A stretch of DNA of 5,167 nt. Source: Spirochaetaceae bacterium. Lineage in GTDB: Bacteria; Spirochaetota; Spirochaetia; Treponematales; Breznakiellaceae. Below the pieces are notes generated by a model. It made no database searches. It was not told the DNA's origin and worked only from the letters and a program-made list of their open reading frames with translations. The stretch covers positions 1 through 5,167 of the forward strand of contig JAIRPU010000127.1 of the NCBI GenBank assembly GCA_031256815.1, written 5' to 3'. Positions 5,014 through 5,167 of this stretch are shown one piece after another (position 1 is the first letter of the stretch; each line of letters starts with the position of its first letter). Both the position numbers and the translations under genes were made by a program.

Positions 5014-5042
5014 TTGACATTTTTAGCGTAAGCTGTTAAACT
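5014..5042 (+). promoter_or_regulatory. Candidate promoter ahead of the right-edge ORF
   Basis: A perfect TTGACA (5014-5019), a 17-nt spacer and TAAACT (5037-5042, four consensus matches) stand where the sequence turns from the GC-rich island to A/T-rich. The start point would be near 5049, only about 3 nt before the ATG at 5052, so a transcript for that ORF would be nearly leaderless. Confidence 0.5.
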
Positions 5043-5051
5043 TAAACCCTA

Positions 5052-5167
5052 ATGAGAAATCCAAATTCAAACCCGGTATTTAATTCCCCCCCCCCCCCGT
5101 TCACCGCGGTGGGGACGGGCATAAATAACCGCCGGCCTGCACAACGGCGCGGCCAACAGACACATGT
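5052..5167 (+). CDS. Unidentified ORF with poly-C tract, partial (runs off the right edge)
   Basis: The frame opens at ATG 5052, nine bases after an in-frame TAA (5043-5045), and stays open for 38 full codons to the edge. It reads MRNPNSNPVFNSPPPPFTAV followed by GTGINNRRPAQRRGQQTH. The proline run comes from 13 C at 5086-5098. With 12 or 14 C, both alternative frames stop around 5120-5130, so the present C count is the one that keeps the frame open. A promoter-like pair ends ten bases before the ATG; no Shine-Dalgarno is seen. The later codons are Arg/Gln-rich and the DNA again contains short GC palindromes, so this could be non-coding. The SNPVF start faintly recalls some Bax-inhibitor-1/YccA proteins, too weakly to name it. 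Confidence 0.3.
   Translation, partial: MRNPNSNPVFNSPPPPFTAVGTGINNRRPAQRRGQQTH
5086..5098. repeat. Homopolymer tract of 13 C
   Basis: This is the longest homopolymer in the window. Such runs slip during replication and are known to vary in length in treponemes, for example the poly-G tracts upstream of tpr genes in T. pallidum. Here it falls within codons 12-16 of the partial ORF. It is followed by the palindrome CACCGCGGTG (5102-5111), with CCCGT/ACGGG (5096-5100, 5115-5119) flanking that palindrome. The count itself may be affected by sequencing error. Confidence 0.95.

Noticed and set aside
4388..5039. Several overlapping Arg/Ala/Pro-rich ORFs on both strands across the GC-rich block
   Set aside because: They overlap each other and the MATE gene, match no family I know, and simply translate the palindromes. 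Open frames are expected in such GC-rich sequence.

Overview
The window looks like a chromosomal segment from a spirochaete, most likely Treponema or a close relative such as a termite-gut treponeme. The evidence is the 5' third of a 16S rRNA gene on the minus strand. Its opening (GGCGGCGCGTCTTAAGCATG, read 3' of the 27F primer site) and its stretch around GAATATTCCGCAATGG have the form I associate with treponemal 16S genes. This placement is from memory, not from a database search.

Layout. Minus strand, right to left: cysS (cysteinyl-tRNA synthetase, 2834-1398) overlaps ruvA (Holliday-junction binding protein, 1405-806) by 8 bases. A perfect 20-bp hairpin terminator ends ruvA, and its left arm and T-run lead directly into a strong rRNA promoter (TTGACA, 16-nt spacer, TATATG). 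A hairpin-rich leader of about 310 nt follows, then the 16S gene, which runs off the left edge. Plus strand, left to right: xseB (exonuclease VII small subunit, 2997-3239), then after 18 nt a 12-helix MATE-family exporter (3258-4607). cysS and xseB are divergent, and each has a recognisable sigma-70-type promoter in the gap between them.

From 4610 to about 4990 the sequence changes abruptly to a GC-rich block of at least nine back-to-back, almost perfect inverted repeats, several sharing 10-11-base words. No convincing gene lies in it. Just after it is another promoter-like pair (TTGACA, 17 nt, TAAACT). This is followed at once by a short ORF that is open to the right edge and contains a run of 13 C. 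Only this C count (modulo 3) keeps the frame open, which is the layout of a phase-variable contingency locus, though the ORF may be chance.

The genes do not form one pathway. cysS and ruvA are housekeeping translation and recombination genes, xseB is a DNA-repair nuclease subunit, and the MATE protein is a membrane exporter. No start codon in the window has a visible Shine-Dalgarno sequence; each is preceded by an A/T-rich stretch, and the predicted leaders are very short. The three points most worth a second look are the palindrome block, the poly-C ORF and the missing Shine-Dalgarno signals.
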